Part shown: piece after piece, positions 45,868 through 53,966 of the stretch
Layout: each line of letters begins with the position of its first letter
Numbering within the stretch: the stretch's first letter is position 1
Assembly: GCA_028285525.1 (NCBI GenBank)
Contig: JANQOZ010000109.1
Location: forward strand, 62,001 to 126,000
Length of the DNA stretch: 64,000 nucleotides
Direction: 5' to 3'
Source of the DNA: Lysobacterales bacterium
GTDB taxonomy: Bacteria > Pseudomonadota > Gammaproteobacteria > Xanthomonadales > SZUA-38
Translations under genes and position numbers: made by a program
Notes under the pieces: model-generated
Database searches by the model: none
What the model was told of the DNA's origin: nothing
The model's input: the letters and a program-made list of their open reading frames with translations, nothing else

Positions 45868-45890
45868 TTTCGCAAGAGTAATTTGCGAAA
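45868..45890 (+). promoter_or_regulatory. 8-bp inverted repeat beside the S41 peptidase ribosome site
   Basis: TTTCGCAA (45868-45875) and TTGCGAAA (45883-45890) are perfect inverted copies with a 7-base spacer. The second arm runs into AAGGAAG (45889-45895), the ribosome site of the next gene. It could be an operator or an mRNA hairpin that hides the ribosome site. Confidence 0.45.
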
Positions 45891-45905
45891 AGGAAGACGC
45901 CAGCC

Positions 45906-47288
45906 ATGACCCGATGCTGCTCACCCCGTAAACCTCGCTGTTCATCCATACCGCTCACGACTGACATCGGGCGCTCCGCTCTGATTTTGCTGGTCAGCCT
46001 TCTTGTCGCCTCGATCAGCATGAGTGGAAAGGCGGACGTACTTGATCCAGCGGCGTTGAAGCGAGAGCTCCGCGCGCTGAGTGAACAGCTGCGAACGGTT
46101 CACCCAGACGCTTTTGCGGTGATCTCTGCGCAAGACTTCGAAGCGCTCACCAGCGAACTCGCAAGCAGTATCGATTCCGAGACAACCAAGGAGGATCAGC
46201 TGTGGAACTTCAGCCGCCTGCTTGCAGCGGTCGGATGCGGACACACCAAGCTTGGGTTCTTCAACCAGGAGGATTCGTTGATCAGTCCAGAGGAGCGATT
46301 TCCGGTCGACGTGCGCTTCCTTAAGGAAAAGCTATTTGTGATCGACCCGCTGGTTAACCGGGATCGGGTTGCGCCCGGCGCAGAGATACGGTCGATCAAC
46401 GGGATTTCGGTCACCGACCTGCAGAGGACGATCTTCGATCATATCTCGAGCGATCACCACAACCCCGGTGCCAAAACGAGCTACGCCAACGCTTATGCAA
46501 GCAGCTACCTGACCTATGCGCTCGGGTACCCGGAATCGTACGTGATAACCATCCAAGGCTCGGACACGGCTACGGCCCTACTGCCGCTCACAACCTTCCA
46601 GCATAAACCGGTGATCGACCCGGCCAGCCAGTGTCAGGAAACGCTCTGCCTGGATATCGACCAGGAGGGCCTGGCCTTGATGACAATCAGAAACTGGGAC
46701 TTCTACGGGGAACGACTTGCTGTGTTTGAGAAGTTTGTTGACGACAGCTTTCAAACGCTTTTGGAGAAGCCGGTCAAGGCGTTGCTCATTGACGTCCGTG
46801 GGAACCTGGGTGGCAGCGGCAGCGCGTCGGCCTATCTCCTGAGACATTTGGCCAAGTCGCCATTTGCCTACTTCGCCGAACATTCTGCCGGTAACCCGGC
46901 ATTAAAGCGCCTTCTGGAGCCGTCGGCGATTCGCTTCGACGGCCCGCTGTTCGTTCTGGCTAATGGCCAGACGGGCTCATCGACCGGCCATTTTCTGTCT
47001 CTGGTAAAGGAGCGCGGCATGGCAACCCACATCGGCTTTCCATCGGGTGCGGGATCTCGGGTACACGACAACAAGCAACAATTCCGTTCGGAAGCATCGG
47101 GTATCAGCTACGCCATTGCGCGCAGCACTTTCCGGGCAGCAACGCCCGACCTTGGCGCGACGACGGCCGTGGAACCGGATTTCACTCTCACCTTCACCGT
47201 CGACGACCTGTTGGCTGAGCAGGACGCTGTTCTGGCCAAAGCCCAACACCTGATAAGACAACAGTTCGTAGAGGACATTGCCAGGTAA
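45906..47288 (+). CDS. S41-family (C-terminal-processing-like) peptidase
   Basis: A 460-residue exported protein; its hydrophobic leader is at about 22-42. The S41 domain (about 240-440) has DVRGNLGGSGSASAYLLRHL and the nucleophile region NGQTGSSTGHF, close to the tricorn/IRBP-type S41 group. A PDZ-like segment (about 125-170, APGAEIRSINGISV) precedes it. The substrate is unknown. It is the first of two unusual peptidase genes in this region and has a good ribosome site (AAGGAAG). Confidence 0.85.
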   Translation: MTRCCSPRKPRCSSIPLTTDIGRSALILLVSLLVASISMSGKADVLDPAALKRELRALSEQLRTVHPDAFAVISAQDFEALTSELASSIDSETTKEDQLWNFSRLLAAVGCGHTKLGFFNQEDSLISPEERFPVDVRFLKEKLFVIDPLVNRDRVAPGAEIRSINGISVTDLQRTIFDHISSDHHNPGAKTSYANAYASSYLTYALGYPESYVITIQGSDTATALLPLTTFQHKPVIDPASQCQETLCLDIDQEGLALMTIRNWDFYGERLAVFEKFVDDSFQTLLEKPVKALLIDVRGNLGGSGSASAYLLRHLAKSPFAYFAEHSAGNPALKRLLEPSAIRFDGPLFVLANGQTGSSTGHFLSLVKERGMATHIGFPSGAGSRVHDNKQQFRSEASGISYAIARSTFRAATPDLGATTAVEPDFTLTFTVDDLLAEQDAVLAKAQHLIRQQFVEDIAR

Positions 47289-47438
47289 CGTGGACCGGGA
47301 CGGTCCGCGAGTTCAGACCTGGCGCGACGCCGCCGCACCCTGTCAGCGATCCAGCAAGATTTTGTAAACCCAAACCGCGATCTCGTTAGACAATGGCACC
47401 ACCACTGGAAACGGGAAAGTCGTTTGTATGAGTCTCTT

Positions 47439-48647
47439 GTGAAACGCTGGCCTGAGTGCCTGGCAAACATCGCAGTCGCGCTCCTGGCCAGTCCGATGCT
47501 TGCTGGACAGGTGGTCGCGCAGGCGAAGGCGCCCACCTGGGTGACCGAGGGTCCCTACGTCGACGCGGACACTTTTTCTTTTGCCCTGCCGATGGAGAGC
47601 GTCGCCGGGAAGCTCTACGTGTCCGTTGAACTGGGCGGCGAGCCAAGGCGGTTTGTGTTCGACACCGGTTCACCCTCCATGATTCGGAGCGATCTTGCTC
47701 AGGCGCTTGGCCTCAAGATTGTCGATAAACAAAAGGGTCGAGATTCTCACGGCGCTGTCATCGAGAGCGACATCGTCCAGGCCGCAATCACGTTGGGTGA
47801 CGTGACGATCAACAAGGTGCCGCTGTTTGCAGCGGACTTTGGCTCGTCGCTGGCCGCAAAGTGTCTCATCGGTGATGGCGTGCTGGGATCGGAGGTACTG
47901 CCGCTGTGTGCCTGGCAGATCGACAAACCGGCTGGCGTACTGAGGTGCAACACCGACCTGAGCAAGCTCGACCACATCAAAGACGCAAAAAAGCAGCGTC
48001 TATTCAGCTTCGGCTATCCCCATACACCCTATCTCGACGTTCAGCTGGCAAAAAAGGCCAACAGTAAAGCCATGTTCGACACCGGGTCGCCGGCGTATCT
48101 GGCCCTGTCTCCGCCCGACTATGAAGGCGCGAGGCGCAACAAAGGCATTGCCGGTAAGACCTGGGGCCACGGGTCGTTGGGCGGATCGCTGGGTGGTCAG
48201 GCTCCCGTTAAAGACCAGCTACAAGCTCAGCTCAAAACGTTTTCCGTGGGTAACGTTCGGCTAGGCCGTGTTTCAGCGCATGTGCGCGAGGCGCCGCCAA
48301 GCCTGCTCGGCGCGCCGCTGCTGGATCATTTTGTGCTGACGCTCGACCAACGATCCGAAGCTGCTTACTTTGCCTCGTATCGTGACGGCCCGTTCGAGCG
48401 ACCCACCTTTGGTTTCTCCCTGGGGTTATCGGACCCGATAACCATTAGTTTGGTGTGGGAGGAAACACCGGCCTCGGACGCCGGGTTACCTGTCGGGCGC
48501 ACGGTCGCGTCCATCAATGGTGCAGCGGTGGACTATTCCTGTAGCGGCATCACCCGAGCCCTCGAAGCGATGTCGGCCGATTCTATCGATATTGAGTGGG
48601 ACGGCGGGGCGGCCAGCCTGCGGAAGGCACATCAAGAGTCGCGCTGA
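47439..48647 (+). CDS. Exported two-lobed aspartyl protease-like protein with PDZ-like tail
   Basis: About 402 residues. A signal peptide (MKRWPECLANIAVALLASPML) is followed by two retropepsin/pepsin-like lobes, each with an Asp-Thr-Gly: DTGSPSMIRS (Asp75) and DTGSPAYLAL (Asp214). The C-terminus (about 310-395) looks like a PDZ domain (ETPASDAGLPVGRTVASING). Two DTG motifs in one chain give a complete active site in a single molecule, as in pepsin. The GTG at 47439 is preferred because it starts the signal peptide; a TTG at 47424 is in frame. Function unknown. Confidence 0.78.
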   Translation: MKRWPECLANIAVALLASPMLAGQVVAQAKAPTWVTEGPYVDADTFSFALPMESVAGKLYVSVELGGEPRRFVFDTGSPSMIRSDLAQALGLKIVDKQKGRDSHGAVIESDIVQAAITLGDVTINKVPLFAADFGSSLAAKCLIGDGVLGSEVLPLCAWQIDKPAGVLRCNTDLSKLDHIKDAKKQRLFSFGYPHTPYLDVQLAKKANSKAMFDTGSPAYLALSPPDYEGARRNKGIAGKTWGHGSLGGSLGGQAPVKDQLQAQLKTFSVGNVRLGRVSAHVREAPPSLLGAPLLDHFVLTLDQRSEAAYFASYRDGPFERPTFGFSLGLSDPITISLVWEETPASDAGLPVGRTVASINGAAVDYSCSGITRALEAMSADSIDIEWDGGAASLRKAHQESR

Positions 48648-48652
48648 TTCCT

Positions 48653-49234
48653 CTAGCTTCGAAGGCCGTCGATAAATCCCCGAATGGACGCTTCGATGAT
48701 GTCCTTCGACGGTTTTGGCTTGCCGTAGGCCGAGAGCAGTGCAGCTTCAGCAAGCAGGGCGTTGATCAGCAGTGCCGCAACCTCCACCGAGGGTACTTCG
48801 ATCTCGTTAGCCTCCTGTGCCATTTCGAGCCCGCTGCGCATGGGCGGCAGGCTGATTTCAGCATCGATTTCGCGTGCCCTCGTCCATCCAAGCACCTGCG
48901 GACCCTGGTCGAGCAGAATCTTTGCAACCGCAGGCTTACGAACGGCCGCCAACCAGGCCATGCAGGCCGCAAACAGCGCTTCCAGTGTGGAGTCACTGTC
49001 GACGCGGGTCTTCAGCGCCAGATTGATGGTCTCTTCTACCTGGGCCACATAAACCGCCTCAAACACGTCTCGTTTGCTGGGAAAGTGGTGGTACATCGCG
49101 CCACGCGAGACGCCGGCCCGCTCAAGGATGGCGTCAGTGTGCGTACCCTCATATCCCTGCGCAACAAAACACTCCCTGGCAGCCGAGATGATGCTCGATC
49201 GTGTTGCTTTACGTCGCTCTGCGTGTGTGGCCAT
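48653..49234 (-). CDS. TetR-family transcriptional regulator
   Basis: A 193-residue repressor. The N-terminal helix-turn-helix (about 10-55: IISAARECFVAQGYEGTHTD, GVSRGAMYHHFPSK) is typical. The ligand-binding half is not assigned. It is divergent from the SnoaL-like gene; two related 17-base palindromes lie between them (49241-49257, 49279-49295), so it most likely controls both. Confidence 0.92.
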   Translation of the reverse strand: MATHAERRKATRSSIISAARECFVAQGYEGTHTDAILERAGVSRGAMYHHFPSKRDVFEAVYVAQVEETINLALKTRVDSDSTLEALFAACMAWLAAVRKPAVAKILLDQGPQVLGWTRAREIDAEISLPPMRSGLEMAQEANEIEVPSVEVAALLINALLAEAALLSAYGKPKPSKDIIEASIRGFIDGLRS

Positions 49235-49240
49235 TCATTT

Positions 49241-49296
49241 ACAGACACTGTGTCGGTTTGTTAGTGTAGGCGAAAAATACCGATACGTTGTCGGTA
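49241..49296. promoter_or_regulatory. Two candidate TetR operators in the tetR-snoaL gap
   Basis: ACAGACACTGTGTCGGT (49241-49257) is a 17-base palindrome with one mismatch. ACCGATACGTTGTCGGT (49279-49295) matches it at 13 of 17 positions and is itself palindromic with arms TACCGA/TCGGTA. Centres are 38 bases apart. The first lies 7 bases before the tetR start. Confidence 0.7.
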
Positions 49297-49325
49297 AATA
49301 TCACGCAAAGCAGGAGGAACCCCTG

Positions 49326-49697
49326 ATGTCCGACTATCCCGACTCGTTTAACCATATGTATGCCGCCTGGAACGAAAGCGATCGCGCGCTCGTTCGATCA
49401 CACCTGGAAAAGGCGCTGGCCGAGGACGTTCGATTTGTGGACCCGACCATCGACCTCACCGGGATCGATGACTTTGAGAAAAACGTGCACGCCGTGCACG
49501 AGAAATACCCTGGCTACGTCTACTCCATGGCCAGCCGAGTGGATTCGCAGCACGGTTTTCATCGCTATCATTGGGCCATACACGACAAAACGGGAAAGAT
49601 GGTCCTGCCAGGCTTCGACGTCGTCGAGACTGATGCTGACGGCATGGTGCGCTCCGTGATCGGCTTTTTTGGTGAATTGCCGGCGGGCGCTGACTAG
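49326..49697 (+). CDS. SnoaL-like (NTF2-fold) protein
   Basis: A 123-residue protein of the SnoaL/NTF2 fold (ALAEDVRFVDPTIDLTG, FHRYHWAIHDKTGKMVL). Such proteins are small enzymes or ligand-binding proteins; no catalytic residues can be assigned. The ATG at 49326 has a strong AGGAGG about 9 bases upstream. The longer frame back to 49074 overlaps the divergent TetR gene and is an artefact. Likely the main target of that regulator. Confidence 0.85.
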   Translation: MSDYPDSFNHMYAAWNESDRALVRSHLEKALAEDVRFVDPTIDLTGIDDFEKNVHAVHEKYPGYVYSMASRVDSQHGFHRYHWAIHDKTGKMVLPGFDVVETDADGMVRSVIGFFGELPAGAD

Positions 49698-49776
49698 CAG
49701 GATAGGGAGTCCACGCTCTTGTGGTGCTGGCGCTGGACGACTACGCCGTTTGTCAGCTTATTTGGCTGTCGCGATA

Positions 49777-50406
49777 CTAAGGCCGGACGTAGCCAATGAC
49801 CGAAATGAAGTGGCTCACCGTGCCCGCCAATACAAAAAAGTGCCAGATTCCGTGGGCGTGGGGCATGCGCTTCATCTTATCCAGCAGGTAGAAGACCACG
49901 CCCAGCGAGTAGGTGATGCCGCCGACCGTCAGCCAGGTGACGCCGGCAGGATCCAGCTCCGCTTCCAGGCTGGCCAGGTCAAACGCGCAGGCCCAACCCA
50001 TACCCAGGTAAATCGCCAGCTGCAGCACTTTGGGATGCCGAAACGGCAGCACCTCCAGCAGGATGCCGATGACGGTCAGGCACCAAATGATTCCCATGAT
50101 GACCCAGCCATTGCCGTCACGCAGCGTCACCAGCATGTAGGGCGTGTAGGTGCCTGCGATCAGCACATAGATGGAAATATGGTCCAGCACCTTAAACAGC
50201 GCCTTCAGATCCGGCGGCTGGAAGCTGTGGTAAAGCGTCGACATGGTGTAGAGCAACACCATGCTCAGCCCGAACACCGCGAAGCTGACAATCATCCATG
50301 GGTCGCGGCTTTCGATACTCACCGTCAATAACGCCCCTAGACCCATCAGGGCAAAAGCGGTCCCCACCAGGTGTGAAATGCTGTTGAGGCGCTCACCGTG
50401 ATACAT
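49777..50406 (-). CDS. trhA: Hemolysin III/TrhA family membrane protein (PAQR)
   Basis: A 209-residue protein with seven hydrophobic segments, related to the eukaryotic PAQR receptors. The family residues are present: early NSISHLVG, STLYHSF, LDHISIYVLIAGTYTP and the C-terminal MPHAHGIWHFFVLAGTVSHF, whose histidines form the metal site. The bacterial role is membrane lipid/fluidity related. GGGAAG is seen before the ATG. It stands alone. Confidence 0.92.
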   Translation of the reverse strand: MYHGERLNSISHLVGTAFALMGLGALLTVSIESRDPWMIVSFAVFGLSMVLLYTMSTLYHSFQPPDLKALFKVLDHISIYVLIAGTYTPYMLVTLRDGNGWVIMGIIWCLTVIGILLEVLPFRHPKVLQLAIYLGMGWACAFDLASLEAELDPAGVTWLTVGGITYSLGVVFYLLDKMKRMPHAHGIWHFFVLAGTVSHFISVIGYVRP

Positions 50407-50573
50407 CGCGGTCTTCCCTTTCCGTGCTGAATCGATCGAGCCGTCTGATCATACGCACAAGTCACCTGTTCGTATGCAGTTGATTTGACCACGCCGGGTT
50501 TCCTGAAAGCAGACAACTTCTGGCCGGCACAAGAGTCCAACCAGGAGAGGTAGACACTGACCGGTGCGTATCG

Positions 50574-51533
50574 ATGTTCAGAGTTACGACGAACCACCGC
50601 TACAACCGTTTAAGCAGCTCATGGCTGGCCGTCGCTTGCTGGGTTTTCCTGTTGTTTTTTCCAGCCCAACGATCAGCGGCGCAAGCCGCGGATCCGGAGG
50701 ACAACCTTTTTGCAGCGGTCTCCTTTGCTCGCCTGCCCAGCGCGGATTTTCAAAACGTAGCCGGCGCAGACGTGCTCGGCAAGGAGCATCAGCTCAACCT
50801 CGGCGGTCTTGGGTTTTCGCTGGGGCGGGTCGCCCTGTCTGCGGGCCTCGACTACCAGTACACCCGCTATGAGTTCGACGGCATTACCGGGCGGGACCGC
50901 GACCTACATCGGCTGCAGGTGCCGTTCGATTTTTCTGTGGCAGTAGCCGACTGGCAGCTTGCCGGCTATGTTGCCCCAGGCGTTTCCACCTCTTCAAACG
51001 TGTTCAAAGACCTGTTCGATCGCGGCTCGAGCGACGATCTGCTGGTTTCCGCCCGGGTTGAAGGCCGGCGGGTCATCGACGGGCGGAACTGGTTTCTCGG
51101 CCTGGCCTACGATCGACTGTTCGGCGAACCCACCCTCTACCCGGTGTTGGGCGCCGAGTTTTCGCCGACAGCGAAACTCAATCTGCGTTTGGCCTTTCCC
51201 GACCCGGCCTTTCGCTACCAGCTGTCGGAGCGGCTCGCACTCCACGGCCGGCTGTTTCCTGCGGGTCATGAGTGGCATGTCGTCAGCGACGATTTTTCCA
51301 GCGACTTTAACTACGAGGTTGAGGCCTACCGCGCCCAGGCCAGCCTGAGCTATCGAGCCTTGGGACGCCTGCACGTCGACCTTTCGCTCGGCTACGAGTT
51401 TGGTCGAGAGCACCGGTTCGTCGACGACGTGGGATTCAGTATAGATTCCGCGGTCGATAGCCACTGGCTGCTCTCGCTTGGCTTCCGACTCGCTCCTGCC
51501 GGCCTCGTCTACGCGCACGGGAGCCAGCTCTAG
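50574..51533 (+). CDS. Putative outer-membrane beta-barrel protein (DUF6268-like)
   Basis: A 319-residue protein with a signal peptide (about 15-37, cut near AAQA) and a mature part made of alternating amphipathic strands (LNLGGLGFSLGRVALSAGLD, VDLSLGYEFG, HWLLSLGFRL). This pattern suggests a beta barrel and resembles the DUF6268 group; the assignment is tentative. The ribosome site is poor. It is convergent with the small membrane-protein gene. Function unknown. Confidence 0.65.
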   Translation: MFRVTTNHRYNRLSSSWLAVACWVFLLFFPAQRSAAQAADPEDNLFAAVSFARLPSADFQNVAGADVLGKEHQLNLGGLGFSLGRVALSAGLDYQYTRYEFDGITGRDRDLHRLQVPFDFSVAVADWQLAGYVAPGVSTSSNVFKDLFDRGSSDDLLVSARVEGRRVIDGRNWFLGLAYDRLFGEPTLYPVLGAEFSPTAKLNLRLAFPDPAFRYQLSERLALHGRLFPAGHEWHVVSDDFSSDFNYEVEAYRAQASLSYRALGRLHVDLSLGYEFGREHRFVDDVGFSIDSAVDSHWLLSLGFRLAPAGLVYAHGSQL

Positions 51534-51564
51534 TTCAACAGCGGGAAGGTGCGCAAGCCTGCGG

Positions 51565-52083
51565 TTAGGGAAATCGGAGCTCGCTGCCCGGCCGCTCGAA
51601 AACTGGCGCCTTCTTGACGAGCAGCGCTTTGATCTCGTCCCAGTGTTGTGGCGGTAAACCCAGAAATACGGCGTCCCGGCCATGGCGGTCGATTCTCATC
51701 AGGTCGTGGAGGCCGGTTTTCCAGCTGATGTACACGCTGATCTCCTCGATCTCGTCGAACGGAACCTGGATGACCCGGTTTAAGGTGATACTGACGATCT
51801 TCGACTCGTTTAAAATGAGTTTCGCCACCAGAATTCCCAGCCCAGCATAAAGAAGCAGCGAGCCCCCGATCAGCGCGACCAGCCCGGCAAATATCACATT
51901 GAACGCCCCGAACTCCGCCGGCTGGAAGATCACCCAGAGGCACATGGCGGCAACGGCGGCCGCACCGACAACCGCGGTCCAGCCCGCCAGTTGCTGCCCG
52001 GCAAAAACCCGATCACCTGGCTGGACCTCGTAATCGTCGTCAGCGCCGACCGATTGCTGCGCCTGATTCGACTCGGAACTCAC
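51565..52083 (-). CDS. Small membrane protein with PH-like tail
   Basis: A 172-residue protein with two membrane segments (about 35-55 and 62-85) followed by a short beta-rich tail (VIQVPFDEIEEISVYISWKT, MRIDRHGRDAVFLGLP) like a bacterial PH domain. It starts 19 bases after the MORN-C13 gene stop on the same strand, so the two are probably co-transcribed. No known family was recognised. Confidence 0.65.
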   Translation of the reverse strand: MSSESNQAQQSVGADDDYEVQPGDRVFAGQQLAGWTAVVGAAAVAAMCLWVIFQPAEFGAFNVIFAGLVALIGGSLLLYAGLGILVAKLILNESKIVSITLNRVIQVPFDEIEEISVYISWKTGLHDLMRIDRHGRDAVFLGLPPQHWDEIKALLVKKAPVFERPGSELRFP

Positions 52084-52102
52084 GGTTGGCTTTGGGAGCC
52101 CA

Positions 52103-53812
52103 TTACTCCGACTGGGGCGCAGTGCCGGTCGGCAGCTTTCTTCGCGCCCGCCACGCGGCTAGCTGAGCCTCCACCGCTTTGGCGCGCAGCAGCTGCGGCT
52201 CAGATGGCGTCAGGTCCTGCTCCTCTTCCCACTCAGCGACCTTTTCCCGGGCAAGCTCGAAGGCTTCCACAAGCGACTCACTGTCGCTCAGAGACTCGGC
52301 CAGGAAGGCCCGGCCAAAATCGGTCATCTCGTTTTCGTCGGCGCAGCCGAAAGAATTGCGGTCGGCCCGGGCAGAGGTCATCACGAGGGTCTTGCCGTCA
52401 TCGAGGTGAGGGATAAACCCACCCGAGTAGCAGGCCGCGACAATCACCACTTTGTGCTGGATGTCTGCCGCCCGCAGCATCTCGCCGAGCTCCGCGGCAG
52501 GCAGGTTGGGCAGCCGCATGCCCCGTTGTGCCAGCGACAGCTCGTGATCGCTGCTGCCATGGCTGGTCAGGTACAGCAGCACAATGTCCTGCGCCCGATC
52601 CATCTTGCCGGCCACCGCCTCCAGCGTCCGCCTGAGGCTGGACCGTGTCGCCATCGGCAGCCGCTCGACCGAGGTGCGGCTGTTCGCGAGCGTGACCAGC
52701 CGATCCGCCGCCTGCCACTCGCTGCCGTAGATTTCGCCTGCGAACTCGACCTCTCGTCGGAACACCTCCTGCCGGCCGTCGCCCGCCACCTGCACGATAA
52801 ACAAATCGATTTCGTCGGGCCTCTCTGCTGGAACGGCGCTGAGCGCCTGCTCAAGCAGCGCTTCCTGCAGGTAGAGGCTTTTTTCCGCCAGCAGCTCGGC
52901 GGGATCGGGGCCCGCCATGCTGTGACCGGGCGTCAGGTCATCGACCAGCGCAACCGCCGTTTCGGCGAGCGAGTCCAGCCAGCTCGGGGCGGGCCCGACG
53001 TATTCGCCGTAGGAAAACTGTCCTTCGCTGACGGTACCGTCCGCAGCCGTCAGGCGACCGACGCCGTGATAGTCGTAGTAGCCGTCGAACGCCCCCTGAT
53101 AGGTGCCGCCGTCACTTCTTTGGTGCGTCCCGTACATGAGGTAGCCGTCCTCAAAGTTGCCACTGTAGGTGCCGGCTTCCGAGACAAACTTCCCCTGACC
53201 CGTGATGACCCAGTTCGAGTAAGTACCCTCGTAGTAGTCCCCGTTCGGCAGCGTCCAGCGGCCCGCCACAAACTTTCGATTCTCAAACGTCCCGCTGTAG
53301 ACCGTACCCCCGGGCATGCGCATTTCACCCTGCCCGGTCTCCGCGCCGTGACGGAACTCCCCTTCATATTCGCTTTCGTCTCCATACCGGAGCAGTCCAC
53401 GCCCCGAAAAGCGGCCAAAGGCAAACGAACCTTCGTACGTCTCACCCGAGACGACAGTGAGCGACCCCTGACCGCTTGGGTAACCCTCGGCAAACTGGCC
53501 CTGGTACCGCGAGCCGTCCGCGAAATCCATCACGCCCTCGCCGCCGAACATGCCGTTACGCATTTCGCCGACAAACCGATCGCCGTTCGCGAAAGAGAAG
53601 TCTCCGTCACCGTGCATCAGACCATCCCGGAACTCGCCCTCGTAGCGGTCGCCGTTGGACCAGACCAGCAAGCCAATGCCGTGCATTCGATCACGCTTGA
53701 GCTCGCCGTCATACCGACTGCCGTCCGGCAGTTCCAGGGTCGCCGCACCGGCGGCGCCGGCGATTAACGCAACTGCGAGCATCGGGCTTCGCAAGGATTT
53801 CGCAAACAACAT
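52103..53812 (-). CDS. Exported MORN-repeat protein fused to a C13 (legumain/caspase-like) peptidase
   Basis: About 569 residues. After a signal peptide (MLFAKSLRSPMLAVALIAGA) come eleven MORN units in residues about 28-270, each starting [YF]xG[ETQ][FLM]. The C-terminal part (about 330-540) is a clan CD peptidase: catalytic His418 in LYLTSHGSSDHE and Cys461 in IVAACYSGGFI, with the SARADRNSFG phrase of the C13 family (legumain, GPI transamidase). MORN repeats bind lipids or make scaffold sheets, so the peptidase may be held on a membrane. The ATG at 53812 fits the signal peptide; the frame back to 53899 does not. Confidence 0.85.
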   Translation of the reverse strand: MLFAKSLRSPMLAVALIAGAAGAATLELPDGSRYDGELKRDRMHGIGLLVWSNGDRYEGEFRDGLMHGDGDFSFANGDRFVGEMRNGMFGGEGVMDFADGSRYQGQFAEGYPSGQGSLTVVSGETYEGSFAFGRFSGRGLLRYGDESEYEGEFRHGAETGQGEMRMPGGTVYSGTFENRKFVAGRWTLPNGDYYEGTYSNWVITGQGKFVSEAGTYSGNFEDGYLMYGTHQRSDGGTYQGAFDGYYDYHGVGRLTAADGTVSEGQFSYGEYVGPAPSWLDSLAETAVALVDDLTPGHSMAGPDPAELLAEKSLYLQEALLEQALSAVPAERPDEIDLFIVQVAGDGRQEVFRREVEFAGEIYGSEWQAADRLVTLANSRTSVERLPMATRSSLRRTLEAVAGKMDRAQDIVLLYLTSHGSSDHELSLAQRGMRLPNLPAAELGEMLRAADIQHKVVIVAACYSGGFIPHLDDGKTLVMTSARADRNSFGCADENEMTDFGRAFLAESLSDSESLVEAFELAREKVAEWEEEQDLTPSEPQLLRAKAVEAQLAAWRARRKLPTGTAPQSE

Positions 53813-53966
53813 CAGGACTTCTCGTCTTCGATCGATGAATCTGAGACTACCGCCTATCCATCGGCAGGAAAACCCGATTTTGGTACCGCTGTGGACCACG
53901 TCACGAAGTCGGGACAGCGCACGAGGCTCTGGTAGACTTCAGTGATGGGAAAGAGGAGGGATCGGA

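Noticed and set aside
41526-49776. Integrase or second copy of the tRNA-Leu 3' end that would define an island
   Set aside because: None found by eye in this stretch, so no attachment sites are annotated.
50450-50476. CATACG...CGTATG inverted repeat upstream of the barrel-like gene
   Set aside because: Arms are only 6 bases with a 15-base spacer; expected often by chance.
52406-53767. 453-codon plus-strand frame
   Set aside because: Antisense to the MORN-C13 gene; its repeats merely mirror the MORN periodicity.
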